This document shows, one piece after another, positions 44,774-55,445 of a stretch of DNA of 64,000 nt. This DNA is from Halosimplex carlsbadense 2-9-1. Its GTDB lineage: Archaea > Halobacteriota > Halobacteria > Halobacteriales > Haloarculaceae. Location of the stretch: positions 288,213 through 352,212 of the forward strand of contig NZ_AOIU01000013.1 in assembly GCF_000337455.1 (NCBI RefSeq), read 5' to 3'. The translations under genes and the position numbers were made by a program. Under the pieces are notes generated by a model, which searched no databases, was not told where the DNA came from, and was given only the letters and a program-made list of their open reading frames with translations. Within the stretch, counting starts at the first letter, position 1. The number at the start of each line of letters is the position of its first letter.

Positions 44774-44827
44774 CGATCGATCGTAGTCGCGCCGGTCCCT
44801 CGGTCGTTGTCCCGGATCAGTGCGGTC

Positions 44828-44834
44828 TTTTATA
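44828..44834 (+). promoter_or_regulatory. TATA element of the HTH-10 regulator gene
   Basis: TTTTATA lies 22-28 nt before the ATG at 44856, the spacing of a leaderless haloarchaeal promoter. The spacer 44774-44855 is shared with the divergent hydrolase operon, so the regulator could act there. Confidence 0.6.
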
Positions 44835-44855
44835 CAGGGTCCCGAGTGGCGATCG

Positions 44856-45500
44856 ATGCGGCAGGTCACCTTCGAGACGACGTACCCGCCCGAGGCGGCT
44901 CACCCGCTCCACCGACAACTGATGGGTGACGGACCGGTGTCGCGGGCGGACGTGCTGATCTGGGGCCCGACGGCGGACGTGACCACCCTCACCTGGTTCG
45001 ACGGGGAGCCGGCGGCGGTGAACGCGGCGCTCGGTGCGATCGACTCGGCGACGGGGACGCAACTGGTCGCCGCCGACGATGGAACCTACGCGTTCGTCCG
45101 CCAGTCCGCGTACGAACTCCCGGACGCCGCGCTAGAGGCGGTCGCCGACGCCCGGGCCGCCTTCGTGCCGCCGATCTCGTTCCGGGCGTCGGGCGTCGCG
45201 CGGTTCGACGCGGTCGGCGAACCCGAGGCCCTCGCCGAGTTCTACGGCGACCTGAACGGGGCCTTCGATACCGCAGTCGTGCGAGTTCGCGAGTTCCGCC
45301 GCTGGTCCGAGCCCGCGGGGGTGACCGACCGCCAGCGGGAGGCGCTGGAGGCCGCCGTCGCCGTCGGCTACTACGACGTGGACCGGTCGGGCTCGGTCGC
45401 CGACGTCGCGGCGGAGCTGGACTGCGCACCCAGTACGGCGGGCGAACTCCTGCGGCGGGCCGAGTCGGCGGTCCTGACGGCGTTCGTCGGCGAGTCGTGA
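44856..45500 (+). CDS. Bat/HTH-10 family transcriptional regulator
   Basis: This 214-aa protein has an N-terminal sensor-like region (RQVTFETTYPPEAAHPLHRQLM..VSRADVLIWGP) and a C-terminal HTH-10 domain: GVTDRQREALEAAVAVGYYDVDRSGSVADVAAELDCAPSTAGELLRRAESAVLTAFV, the bacterio-opsin-activator-type signature. It binds DNA; the inducer is unknown. It is divergent from the two-hydrolase operon with a shared ~80-nt spacer, which makes that operon a candidate target. Confidence 0.88.
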   Translation: MRQVTFETTYPPEAAHPLHRQLMGDGPVSRADVLIWGPTADVTTLTWFDGEPAAVNAALGAIDSATGTQLVAADDGTYAFVRQSAYELPDAALEAVADARAAFVPPISFRASGVARFDAVGEPEALAEFYGDLNGAFDTAVVRVREFRRWSEPAGVTDRQREALEAAVAVGYYDVDRSGSVADVAAELDCAPSTAGELLRRAESAVLTAFVGES

Positions 45501-45588
45501 CCGCCCTGACATACCGCTTCGGGCGTCGGCCGCCGGCAGGCGTCGCGCCAACCGCAACCTGAAGGGGCGGGCGCCGCCAACGTGAGGT

Positions 45589-46401
45589 ATGCCAACGCTC
45601 TCGGAGATCCGGGTCTACCCCGTCAAGTCGCTCGACCCCGAACCCGTCGAATCGGTCCGGCTGACCGATTCGGGCGCCATCGCGCCCGACCGCCGATACG
45701 CGCTGTTCGACGCCGACGGCGACTACGTCAACGGGAAAAACGAGCGCCGGATCCACCGGGTCCGCTCCGAGTACGACTTCGAGCGCGACGAACTCCGCCT
45801 GCGCGAGCGGGGGAGCGACGAGTGGGCACAGTTCGACCCCGAGGACGACCGCGGGGGGCTCGAAGCGTGGTTCGAGGACTGCTTCGGCTACGACGTGACC
45901 GTCCGACGCGACGACGAGCAGGGCTACCCTGACGACACGTCGGCGGGCGGGCCGACGCTCGTCTCGACGGGGACGCTCGAAGCCGTCGCAGGGTGGTTCG
46001 ACGGCGAGTCCGGTCGCCCGTCTGTCGACGCCGCAGAACTCCGGCGGCGTTTCCGCCCGAACCTCGTCGTCGACGCGCCCGCTTTCTGGGAGGACCGGCT
46101 GTACGCCGACCGGGAGTCGACAGTTCCCTTCTCGGTCGGCGGTGTCGAGTTCGCCGGCGTCAACCCCTGTCAGCGCTGCGTAGTCCCGACTCGCGACCCC
46201 GAGACCGGCGAGCCCGACGACGGCTTCCGCGAGCGGTTGATCGAGCGCCGCCGAGCGACCCTGCCCGAGTGGGTCGACCGCGACTGGTACGACCACTTCT
46301 ACCGCCTGATGGTCAACACCCGCGTCCCCGGCGCCCCCGCGACGCTCTCGGTCGATGATTCGGTCGCCTGCGACCGCGAACCGACCGCTGACGCGGTCTG
46401 A
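45589..46401 (+). CDS. MOSC domain protein (YcbX/mARC-like)
   Basis: This 270-aa protein has the MOSC N-terminal beta barrel (LSEIRVYPVKSLDPEPVESVRLTDSGAIAPDRRYALFDADG) and the MOSC domain with the molybdenum-cofactor Cys region NPCQRCVVPTRDPETGEP. Related proteins reduce N-hydroxylated compounds using molybdenum cofactor and a redox partner. No ferredoxin domain is fused, unlike some YcbX proteins. The start ATG at 45589 is fixed by the conserved MPTLSEIRVYPVKS. It is monocistronic as far as can be seen. Confidence 0.88.
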   Translation: MPTLSEIRVYPVKSLDPEPVESVRLTDSGAIAPDRRYALFDADGDYVNGKNERRIHRVRSEYDFERDELRLRERGSDEWAQFDPEDDRGGLEAWFEDCFGYDVTVRRDDEQGYPDDTSAGGPTLVSTGTLEAVAGWFDGESGRPSVDAAELRRRFRPNLVVDAPAFWEDRLYADRESTVPFSVGGVEFAGVNPCQRCVVPTRDPETGEPDDGFRERLIERRRATLPEWVDRDWYDHFYRLMVNTRVPGAPATLSVDDSVACDREPTADAV

Positions 46402-46544
46402 ATCCGAACGTCTCGCTCTGCCCTCGACCCCCATCCGCCCCGTTTCGCACGCCGCGATAAATCGCTATTCGCGATATGGAACTGGTTCAGTGACGGGATA
46501 GCAGGGGCTCGGGGCCGGCGAGCGGTGAGAAATTCCTCGTCGAG

Positions 46545-49295
46545 TCAGTTATCGTCGTCGTCGAGACCGCCGCCCCAGTTCAGGGCGTCGGCCTGTTTGC
46601 CGCCGGTGCCGCCGGTGCCGCCGGTGCCGCCGTTGCCGCCACCGCCGAAGCGCTTGACCGCGGCGCCGAGCGCGGCGACCGCGGCGACGGCTCCCGCGCC
46701 GGCGTAGGGGAGCCAGTCGGGTTCGATATCGAGTCCGTCCAGCGGGCCGCCGCTACCACCGCCACCGCCGCTACCGGCACCGGCCCCGGCGGTCGTCGTG
46801 GGCGTCGGCGCGTCGGTCGGCGTCGCGGTCGGCTCGGTCGTACCGCCGGCCGTCGTCGTGGGCGTCGGCGTTCCGGTCGGAGTGGTGCCGGCGGGTGCCT
46901 CGGTCGGCGTCGCCGTCGGTGTCTCGGTCGGCGTCCCAGCGGGCGTGTCCGTCTGCGTGGCAGTCGGCGTCGAGGTGTCGTTCGGGGTGGCCGTCGGCGT
47001 CGAGGTGTCGTTCGGGGTGGCCGTCGGCGTCGAGGTGTCGTTCGGGGTGGCCGTCGGCGTCGAGGTGTCGCTCGGTGTGGCCGTCGGCGTGGGCGTCTGA
47101 ACGGTGTTGGGAGGGTCGAGCGCGGCGATCTCGGCGCTGGCGACGTAGACGGTGTCGTTGCCGAAGGCGGCGGTCGTCCGCAGCGGCGCGGCGGTATCGT
47201 AGGCCCACCGCTCGCTCCCGTCGGCCGCGTCGAAGGCGTAGACACTCTCGTTCTCGCTGCCGACCGTCACGAGGTCGCCGGCGACGCCGGGTCTGGCGCG
47301 GATCGCTCCGCCGGCCTCGGCCCGCCATCGGCGGTTGCCCTCCAGGTCGAAGGCGTAGAGTGACCCGCCGACCGTCCCGACGTAGACGGTGTCACCGGCG
47401 ACGGTCGGCGCCGCCCTGACCGCTCCGTCGAGGTCCGTCGACCAGCGCTCGGTCGCCTTGTTTCCGCTCTCGACGTTCAGCGCGTGGAAGCGGCCGTCGC
47501 GGTCGCCGACATAGACGGTGTCGGCGGTGGCCGCCGGGGCGGCGATGGTCGTGCCCACGCGGAAGCCCCACAGCTCCTCGCCGCTCGCGGCGTCGAACGC
47601 CGAGACGACGCCGCTGGGCGAACTCGCGTAGATGCGGTCGCCGCCCACGGCCGGGCTGGTTCCGCCACTGTCCACGTTACCGACCCATCGCTCGCTCCCC
47701 TCCGCGCGGTCGATCCCGTACAGTCGCCCGCCGGAATCCATGGCGACGACCAGATCCGACCAGCGGACCGGTGGCGCAGGGAACGGTTCACTCCCGTCGT
47801 CGTCGGGCGCGAAGGTCCATCGTTCGGTCCCGTCGGCGGCTTCCAGGGCGCGGACGGTGCCGTCGCCGGCCCCGAGATAGACGCCGTCGCCGTCGGCGAC
47901 CGGGCCGGTCAGGTCGGCGTCGGTCTCGTACCGCCACCGCTCGCCGCTCTCGGTCGGGTCGAGCGCGTAACAGACCTGCGCGTCGTCGACGGTGTAGAGC
48001 GCGTCGTCCGTCAGCGCGGGCGATCCCGCCGCGGTGCCGTCGGTCTCGTAGGTCCACCGGGTCGTCACCGCGTCGAACGACCCGCGGTCGAGCGCGTTCT
48101 CCGAGCCGGTCTCGACGGCGACGTAGAGGCCGCCGACGACCGCGACCAGCCCGTCGACCACCGAGATCGAGGGGTCGTTGACGGGCAGGTCCGCACGCCA
48201 GGCCTCGTCGCCGTCGGCCCGGGAGCGGGCGTAGACGATGTCCTCCTCGGTGGCGATGTAGACGGCGTCGTCGGTGACGATCGGCTTGCGACTCGCCGAC
48301 GATCCCAGGTCCACCGACCAGCGCTCGCTCCCGCGGGTCGTGTTCAGCGCGTGGAGCGTCCCGTCGGCCGTCGGTACGAAGAGAGTGTTAGACGTGACGG
48401 CGGGCCCGCCGACGACCGCGCTGTTCAGGTTCACCCGCCACCGTACCCTCCCGTCGGTCCTGTCGAGCGCGTACATCGTCCCGTCGTCGTCACCGATGTA
48501 CACCCGGTCGCCGCTGACGACCGGCACCACGTCCTCGGTTCGCGCGTCGGCGTCGAACTGCCAGCGCGCTCTCCCGTCGACCGGATCGCGGGCGAAGACG
48601 GTCCCGGCGGCGTTGGCGACGAAGACGCGATCCTTCCCGCGAGCGGGAGCCGCGATCGAGTCGCCGGCGTCGAACGACCAGCGCTCGGCCCCGCCGTCGC
48701 GGCTCAGCGAGTAGGCGGTCCCCGCGTCCGTGCCGACGAGGACGCGCGAGTCGGTCACGGTGACCGGCGCCGAGACGACGCCGTCGAGTTCGCTGCGCCA
48801 GTACCGGGCCTGCGAGGCGGTCCGGACGGCCAGCACCGCCGCGCCGTCGTCCATGAAGGCGGTGCCGTCGGAGACGGCGGCCGCGGCCGGAGCGTCGCCG
48901 TCGCCGTCGGTCCTGTAGCGCCACCGGGTCTCCCCGGTGGCGCGGTCGAGCGCGTAGAGACTCCCGTCGGAACTCCGAACGTACGCGTTGATGTCGTCGA
49001 ACGTCGGTTCGCCGGTCGCGTCGATCGCCCTGTCCCACCGGACTCCGATACCGTTGCTCGGTGCGTTCGCACCGCTGTATCCGGTGTTTCCGTCGTCGAA
49101 GGCGAACATGGGCCACGTCTCGGAGGCGGCCGCGTCCGCCGCGCGGTCCGCGGGGGCGCGGTCGGCTGGCAACTGTTCGCCGGCGACGGCGGAGAGGGTC
49201 GAACCAGCCACGCCGGCCGCGGTCAGGCCGGCGAGGAAGCGCCGCCGCGTCGGCGCGGGGCGTGTCGTGTCTGAGTGCGGGGTGGTATCGTCCAT
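46545..49295 (-). CDS. Secreted, membrane-anchored PQQ-type beta-propeller protein
   Basis: This 916-aa protein has a Tat signal (TRRRFLAGLTAAGVAG) and many ~40-residue repeats of the form YALDRATGETRWRYRTDGD / VYVGTVGGSLYAFDLEGNRRW, typical of PQQ-like beta-propellers (BamB-type). About 14 such blades span residues ~75-690, so it may form two propellers. A Thr/Pro-rich tract (residues ~735-830) includes TPTATPNDTS repeated, then a single transmembrane helix (LPYAGAGAVAAVAALGAAV) and a Gly/Asp tail. It is anchored and surface-exposed. The start at 49295 follows the TATA element; 49334 would lie on it. Ligand unknown. Confidence 0.88.
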   Translation of the reverse strand: MDDTTPHSDTTRPAPTRRRFLAGLTAAGVAGSTLSAVAGEQLPADRAPADRAADAAASETWPMFAFDDGNTGYSGANAPSNGIGVRWDRAIDATGEPTFDDINAYVRSSDGSLYALDRATGETRWRYRTDGDGDAPAAAAVSDGTAFMDDGAAVLAVRTASQARYWRSELDGVVSAPVTVTDSRVLVGTDAGTAYSLSRDGGAERWSFDAGDSIAAPARGKDRVFVANAAGTVFARDPVDGRARWQFDADARTEDVVPVVSGDRVYIGDDDGTMYALDRTDGRVRWRVNLNSAVVGGPAVTSNTLFVPTADGTLHALNTTRGSERWSVDLGSSASRKPIVTDDAVYIATEEDIVYARSRADGDEAWRADLPVNDPSISVVDGLVAVVGGLYVAVETGSENALDRGSFDAVTTRWTYETDGTAAGSPALTDDALYTVDDAQVCYALDPTESGERWRYETDADLTGPVADGDGVYLGAGDGTVRALEAADGTERWTFAPDDDGSEPFPAPPVRWSDLVVAMDSGGRLYGIDRAEGSERWVGNVDSGGTSPAVGGDRIYASSPSGVVSAFDAASGEELWGFRVGTTIAAPAATADTVYVGDRDGRFHALNVESGNKATERWSTDLDGAVRAAPTVAGDTVYVGTVGGSLYAFDLEGNRRWRAEAGGAIRARPGVAGDLVTVGSENESVYAFDAADGSERWAYDTAAPLRTTAAFGNDTVYVASAEIAALDPPNTVQTPTPTATPSDTSTPTATPNDTSTPTATPNDTSTPTATPNDTSTPTATQTDTPAGTPTETPTATPTEAPAGTTPTGTPTPTTTAGGTTEPTATPTDAPTPTTTAGAGAGSGGGGGSGGPLDGLDIEPDWLPYAGAGAVAAVAALGAAVKRFGGGGNGGTGGTGGTGGKQADALNWGGGLDDDDN
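46963..47082 (-). repeat. 30-bp coding minisatellite, four copies
   Basis: The 30-bp unit is repeated in tandem at 46963, 46993, 47023 and 47053; the last copy differs at two bases. Each unit encodes the ten residues TPTATPNDTS (TPTATPSDTS in the outermost copy) of the Thr/Pro-rich tract. This is a spacer tract near the cell surface, and copy number may vary between strains. Confidence 0.85.
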
Positions 49296-49329
49296 CCAGC
49301 GGACCTCTGCTGGGGAGTCGTCCGGCCCC

Positions 49330-49341
49330 GTCAAATATCTT
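49330..49341 (-). promoter_or_regulatory. TATA element of the beta-propeller gene
   Basis: The minus strand reads AAGATATTTGAC about 40 nt before the ATG at 49295. It overlaps the alternative start at 49334, which argues against that start. Confidence 0.5.
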
Positions 49342-49397
49342 GTCGCATGACGCTTGCGAGCGCAGGCGACCGAACGACCCTGGGCCGGGAGGCCCCC

Positions 49398-49452
49398 TCG
49401 CCCGTCGACTGTCGACGCCGGTCGGACAGCTTCGCCCGTCGACTGTCGACGC
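49398..49452. repeat. Tandem 21-bp repeats each with a GTCGAC dyad
   Basis: The 21-bp sequence at 49398-49418 is repeated exactly at 49432-49452 (34-bp period). Each copy contains GTCGAC-T-GTCGAC, a palindrome with a 1-nt centre. The pair lies just after the nrdB stop (49456) and about 60 nt beyond the TATA element of the beta-propeller gene, on its upstream side. Confidence 0.7.
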
Positions 49453-49455
49453 TCG

Positions 49456-50451
49456 TCACCACTCCAGTTGCCCGCCGCTCTGATACTCGGTGACCTGCGT
49501 CTCGAAGAAGTTCTTCTCCTTGTTGAGGTCGGCGGCCTCGGACATCCAGTCGAACGGGTTCGCGGTCCCGTACTGCTCCGGCAGGTCGAGCTGTGAACAC
49601 CGCCGGTCGGCGACGTACTCGACGTACTCGGCGAACTGTTCCGGTCCCATCCCCAGGATCTCCTCGGGGCAGGCCTCGCGAGCGTAGCGCCGCTCCAGGT
49701 CGACGGCCTCGCGGATCAGCTCGACGACCTCCGCCTCGAAGTCGTCGGTCCAGGCGTCGGTCTCGGTCCGAACCTGGTCGATCAGGTCGACGCCGAACCC
49801 CAGGTGCAGCGACTCGTCGCGCATGATGTACTCGAACTGCTGGCCGATGCCCGTCAGCTTGTTCTGTCGTTTCAGCCCGAGCATCATCGCGAAGCCGGCG
49901 TAGAAGAAGATGCCCTCCATGATCACGTAGAAGCCGATCAGGTCCCGGAGGAACGCGCGCACGTCCGCCTCGTCGTCGATGGTGAACTCGGGGTCGTCGA
50001 CGACGCGGGTCAGGTCGACGACGAAGTCGTCTTTGGCCTCGATCGCCGGGATGCGGTCGTACATCCCGTAGAGGTACTCCGGATCGAACCCCAGCGAGTC
50101 ACAACAGTAGATGAACGTGTCCGTGTGGACGGCCTCCTCGTAGGCCTGCCGGAGGAGATACTGGCGACACTCCGGGGCGGTGACGTAGTCGTACACCGCG
50201 AGGACGATGTTGTTGGCCGTCAGCGACTCCGCCGTCGAGAAGAAGCCGAGGTTCCACTCGACGAGGTCCCGCTCGGCCTCGGTGAGCGTGCCGTCCTCGT
50301 ACTGTTTGACGTCCTCGCCCATGGGGATCTCCTCGGGCGTCCAGTTGTTGGCGACGCCCGACTGGTAGTACTCGCGGGCCCACTCGTAGTCCATCGGCAG
50401 GATCTTGTTCGGGTCGTGCGTGTCGTCGTCCGTCGTGTAGGTTATCGGCAT
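49456..50451 (-). CDS. nrdB: Ribonucleoside-diphosphate reductase, beta subunit
   Basis: This 331-aa class I RNR small subunit holds the di-iron site and radical. Metal ligands are visible in STAESLTANNIVLA (Glu), EEAVHTDTFIYCC (Glu, His and the nearby radical Tyr candidate), IMEGIFFYAGFA (Glu) and RDESLHLGFG (Glu, His). It opens MPITYTTDDDTHDPNKILPMDYEWAREYYQ and ends SGGQLEW. It works with the alpha subunit encoded 37 nt upstream; both are on the minus strand and likely form one operon. Confidence 0.93.
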   Translation of the reverse strand: MPITYTTDDDTHDPNKILPMDYEWAREYYQSGVANNWTPEEIPMGEDVKQYEDGTLTEAERDLVEWNLGFFSTAESLTANNIVLAVYDYVTAPECRQYLLRQAYEEAVHTDTFIYCCDSLGFDPEYLYGMYDRIPAIEAKDDFVVDLTRVVDDPEFTIDDEADVRAFLRDLIGFYVIMEGIFFYAGFAMMLGLKRQNKLTGIGQQFEYIMRDESLHLGFGVDLIDQVRTETDAWTDDFEAEVVELIREAVDLERRYAREACPEEILGMGPEQFAEYVEYVADRRCSQLDLPEQYGTANPFDWMSEAADLNKEKNFFETQVTEYQSGGQLEW

Positions 50452-50488
50452 CGTGTGTTGCTCCTGATGGTCGTTCGCGGGTCGGTAC

Positions 50489-53002
50489 TCACTGGCAGGC
50501 GTCGCAGGTCGGGTCCTCGACGCTCGGCAGGTCGCCGCCGTCGCGGTCCCCCTCGGCGTCTGCGGACTCGCCGCTCGCGCCCCCGTCGCCGTCCGCCACG
50601 TCGCCGCCGCGCTCTTTGGTCTGGGTGCGGCCGTACTCGCTCATGTCCAGCGTGGACTTCTCGAACTGGCTGGCGCCCAGCGTCCGCAGGTAGTAGGTCG
50701 TCTTCAGGCCCAGATCCCAGGCGGTCTCGTACACGTCCGCGAGGAGACTCCCGTCCGTTTCGGGGAAGAAGACGTTGTGGCTCTGGCTCTGGTCGATCCA
50801 GACGCCCCTGGCCGCCGAGAGGCGGAGCTGGTGGCGCGGGTCGACCTCGAAAGCGGTCCGATAGAGCTCGCGCAGCTCCTCTGGGATCTCGCCGATCTCC
50901 TGGACGGAGCCGTCGTGGAACTTGATCCGGTCGCGGACCTCGTCGGTCCACAGGTCTCGCCCTTCGAGGTCGGCGACCAGGTCGTCGTTGACGACCGTGA
51001 AGTCGCCGCTCATGTTGGACTTGACGTAGAGGTTCGAATAGAGCGGCTCGATGGAGGCGGAGGTCCCGGCGATGGTCGAGATCGTTGCGGTCGGCGCGAC
51101 GGCCATCGTGTTCGAGTTGCGCATCCCGTGTTCGGCGACGTGCTCCCGGACGTGCTCCCAGTCGAGGCGTTCCTCGGCGGTCACGCCGACTTCTCGGCCG
51201 CGCTCGTCTTCGAGGAGGTCGACGGTGTCCTGCGGGAGCAGGCCGCGGTCCCACTTCGAGCCCTCGTAGCTGTCGTAGGTGCCCCGTTCGGCGGCGAGTT
51301 TCGAGGAGGTCAGGACGGCGTTGTAGGCGACGAACTCCGTGACCTCGTCGGCGAAGTCGACGGCCTCCTCGCCGTTCATCGGGATCCGCTGGTCGATCAG
51401 CGCTTCGTGGAAGCCCATCATCCCGAGGCCGATGGGCCGGTGGGTCATGTTCGACTCCTCCGAGCGGTCCGTCGGGTAGAAGTTCAGGTCGACGACGTTG
51501 TCGAGCATCCGCATCGCCGTCTCGACGGTGGCTTCGAGCTTCTCGCGCTGGATGCCGTCCTCGTCGACGTGCTCCGAGAGGTTGACCGAGCCGAGGTTAC
51601 AGACCGCGGTCTCGTCGGTCGAGGTGTTGAGCGTGATCTCCGTACAGAGGTTCGACGAGCGGATCGTACCGGCGTGGTCCTGGGGCGAGCGGACGTTGCA
51701 GGCGTCCTTGAACGTGATCCAGGGGTGGCCGGTCTCGAACAGCCGGGTGAGGGTGTCGCGCCACAGGTCCGCGGCGTCGACGCGCTCGTACTGCCGTAGT
51801 TCGCCCGCCTCGGCCTTCCGCTCGTACTCGCGGTACAGCTGCTCGAACTCCTCGCCGTAGGCCTCGTGGAGGTCCGGGACCTCGTCGGGCGAGAAGAGCG
51901 TCCACTGCTCGTCCGCCCGCACGCGCTTCATGAACAGGTCCGGCACCCACGCGGCGGTGTTCATGTCGTGGGTGCGCCGGCGCTCGTCGCCGGTGTTGCG
52001 CTTCAGGTCGAGGAAGTCTGGGTAGTCGAGGTGCCACGGCTCCATGTAGGCGCAGGCGGCGCCGCGGCGTTTGCCCGAGCGATTGATCGCGGCGGTCACG
52101 TCGTTGGAGATCTTGAGGAAGGGCACAGTACCGGTCGATTCGACGCCGGTCGACTCGATGAGCGAGCCAGACGCCCGCACGGGCGTCCAGTCGGTGCCCA
52201 GGCCGCCGGACCACTTCGAGAGCTTGGCGTGGGATTTGTAGGCGTCGAAAATGCCCTCCAGGTCGTCCGGGACGGTCGTGACGTAACAGGAGGCGAGCTG
52301 GGGGTGCGTGGTGCCCGCGTGGAACAGGGTCGGCGAGGAGTGGACGAACCGTAGCGTCGACAGCAGTTCGTAGAACTCTTTCGCGTACGCGGCGCGGTCG
52401 TCGACGGGCTCGCGCAGGGCGATCCCCATCGCGACGCGCATCCAGAACGCCTGGGGAAGTTCCAGCGGGTCGCCGTCGGCGTCAAGGAAGTACCGCTGGG
52501 CGAGCGTGTCGACGGCGATGTGGTCGAAACGCTCGTCGCGCTCGGGTCGGATCGCCGCGGCCATCTCGTCCAGGTCGTAGGTCAGGAGCCGCTCGTCGAC
52601 GATATCGGCGCGGACTCCCCGTTCGATCCCATCGACGAACGACTCGCGGTAGGCGTCGGCGTAGTCGTCGTCGAGGTCGGCGTCGTCGGTGACGCGGCCG
52701 TCCTCGTCGGCGGGCAGCGCCCAACTGTCGCCGGGCGGGTTCTCGCCGGTGACCGCCCGGAAGTGTTTCCGGCGGGCGACGCGGGCGGCCGCGTCGTCGT
52801 AGGCGGGGTGGCGCTCGATGCGGGCGGTCAGCTCTCCGACGATGCCCTCGTCGCGCTCGTCGGCGTCGACGCCGTCGTACAGCGACCGCTCGACCGATTC
52901 GACGAGGTCGTCGACGGTTTCGTCGCCGATGATGTCTTCGTGGCCTGTGCGTGCGCGCTCCAGAACGGAGCGGATCGTCGACTGCGCTGTCAGCGTACTC
53001 AT
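50489..53002 (-). CDS. nrdA: Ribonucleoside-diphosphate reductase, alpha subunit
   Basis: This 837-aa large subunit of class I RNR reduces ribonucleotides to deoxyribonucleotides. The N-terminal section (MSTLTAQSTIRSVLERA..) is followed by the barrel with SGGLGTDWTPVRASGS, SNLCTEITLN, CNLGSVNLSEHVDE (active-site Cys), ETDGSLLADVYETAW and the radical-transfer Tyr pair in KTTYYLRTLGASQFEKS. It ends in an acidic linker and CDACQ, which could reload the active site with reducing power. The start at 53002 is preferred to the in-frame ATG at 53029. No adenosylcobalamin-domain is seen. Confidence 0.92.
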   Translation of the reverse strand: MSTLTAQSTIRSVLERARTGHEDIIGDETVDDLVESVERSLYDGVDADERDEGIVGELTARIERHPAYDDAAARVARRKHFRAVTGENPPGDSWALPADEDGRVTDDADLDDDYADAYRESFVDGIERGVRADIVDERLLTYDLDEMAAAIRPERDERFDHIAVDTLAQRYFLDADGDPLELPQAFWMRVAMGIALREPVDDRAAYAKEFYELLSTLRFVHSSPTLFHAGTTHPQLASCYVTTVPDDLEGIFDAYKSHAKLSKWSGGLGTDWTPVRASGSLIESTGVESTGTVPFLKISNDVTAAINRSGKRRGAACAYMEPWHLDYPDFLDLKRNTGDERRRTHDMNTAAWVPDLFMKRVRADEQWTLFSPDEVPDLHEAYGEEFEQLYREYERKAEAGELRQYERVDAADLWRDTLTRLFETGHPWITFKDACNVRSPQDHAGTIRSSNLCTEITLNTSTDETAVCNLGSVNLSEHVDEDGIQREKLEATVETAMRMLDNVVDLNFYPTDRSEESNMTHRPIGLGMMGFHEALIDQRIPMNGEEAVDFADEVTEFVAYNAVLTSSKLAAERGTYDSYEGSKWDRGLLPQDTVDLLEDERGREVGVTAEERLDWEHVREHVAEHGMRNSNTMAVAPTATISTIAGTSASIEPLYSNLYVKSNMSGDFTVVNDDLVADLEGRDLWTDEVRDRIKFHDGSVQEIGEIPEELRELYRTAFEVDPRHQLRLSAARGVWIDQSQSHNVFFPETDGSLLADVYETAWDLGLKTTYYLRTLGASQFEKSTLDMSEYGRTQTKERGGDVADGDGGASGESADAEGDRDGGDLPSVEDPTCDACQ

Positions 53003-53124
53003 GGTAGTGTCGCCACTGTTCGGTGGCAAAGCGGCACACGCGGCCGCCCGGCTACCCGGGCGATCCCGCCCGAAATCGCCGAATACGGCCGCTCGCGGTG
53101 CGTTCTATCCTGTCTGACGCGTCC

Positions 53125-53134
53125 CGAATAAAGG
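53125..53134 (-). promoter_or_regulatory. TATA element of the nrdA-nrdB operon
   Basis: On the minus strand the sequence is AACCTTTATTCG, about 127 nt before the nrdA start. This would give a leader of roughly 100 nt, longer than the leaderless norm in this window. Confidence 0.4.
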
Positions 53135-53147
53135 TTTCCAACACCGC

Positions 53148-53182
53148 TTGCACTAAGACAATTTCAGTTGTATATGGTGCAA
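53148..53182. promoter_or_regulatory. Inverted repeat upstream of the nrdA promoter
   Basis: TTGCAC (53148-53153) and GTGCAA (53177-53182) flank an AT-rich core with ACAA/TTGT half-sites. It lies upstream of the putative TATA element, a place suited to a regulator. The remaining bases of 53003-53255 hold no gene. Confidence 0.4.
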
Positions 53183-53255
53183 CGAGGGGCGTCCGGTGTG
53201 GAACGACGGCGGTGGAGAACGGTACCGGGCGGCACTGGGAGCGAGGCGCCGGCCC

Positions 53256-55319
<2,064 letters not shown>

Positions 55320-55346
55320 TACTCGGGGATAGGGTCGGACGGACTT

Positions 55347-55440
55347 GAGAAGCGTGGTCCGACCGAAGGGAGGACCACGGAGAAGCGAGCGGGGAACGAA
55401 GTGACCCGCGAGCAGCGCGGTCCGAACGAGGCGAGGCGCG
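55347..55440 (+). repeat. Tandem hairpin array upstream of uvrB
   Basis: Hairpins: CGTGGTCC/GGACCACG (55353-55379) with loop GACCGAAGGGA, and GCGGG/CCCGC (55389-55409) with loop GAACGAAGTGA; a degenerate third has loop-like GAACGAGGCGA at 55424-55434. Each of the first two is preceded by GAGAAGCG (55347, 55380), so the units repeat every 33 nt. The loops match the uvrC hairpin. Confidence 0.7.
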
Positions 55441-55445
55441 ACCAG

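Noticed and set aside
44820..44855. Upstream ATG extending the HTH-10 regulator by 12 residues
   Set aside because: The extension would overlap the TATA element at 44828-44834 that fits the start at 44856.
46963..47082. Regular 30-bp repeats resembling a CRISPR array
   Set aside because: The units are contiguous without spacers and are in frame within a Thr/Pro-rich coding region.
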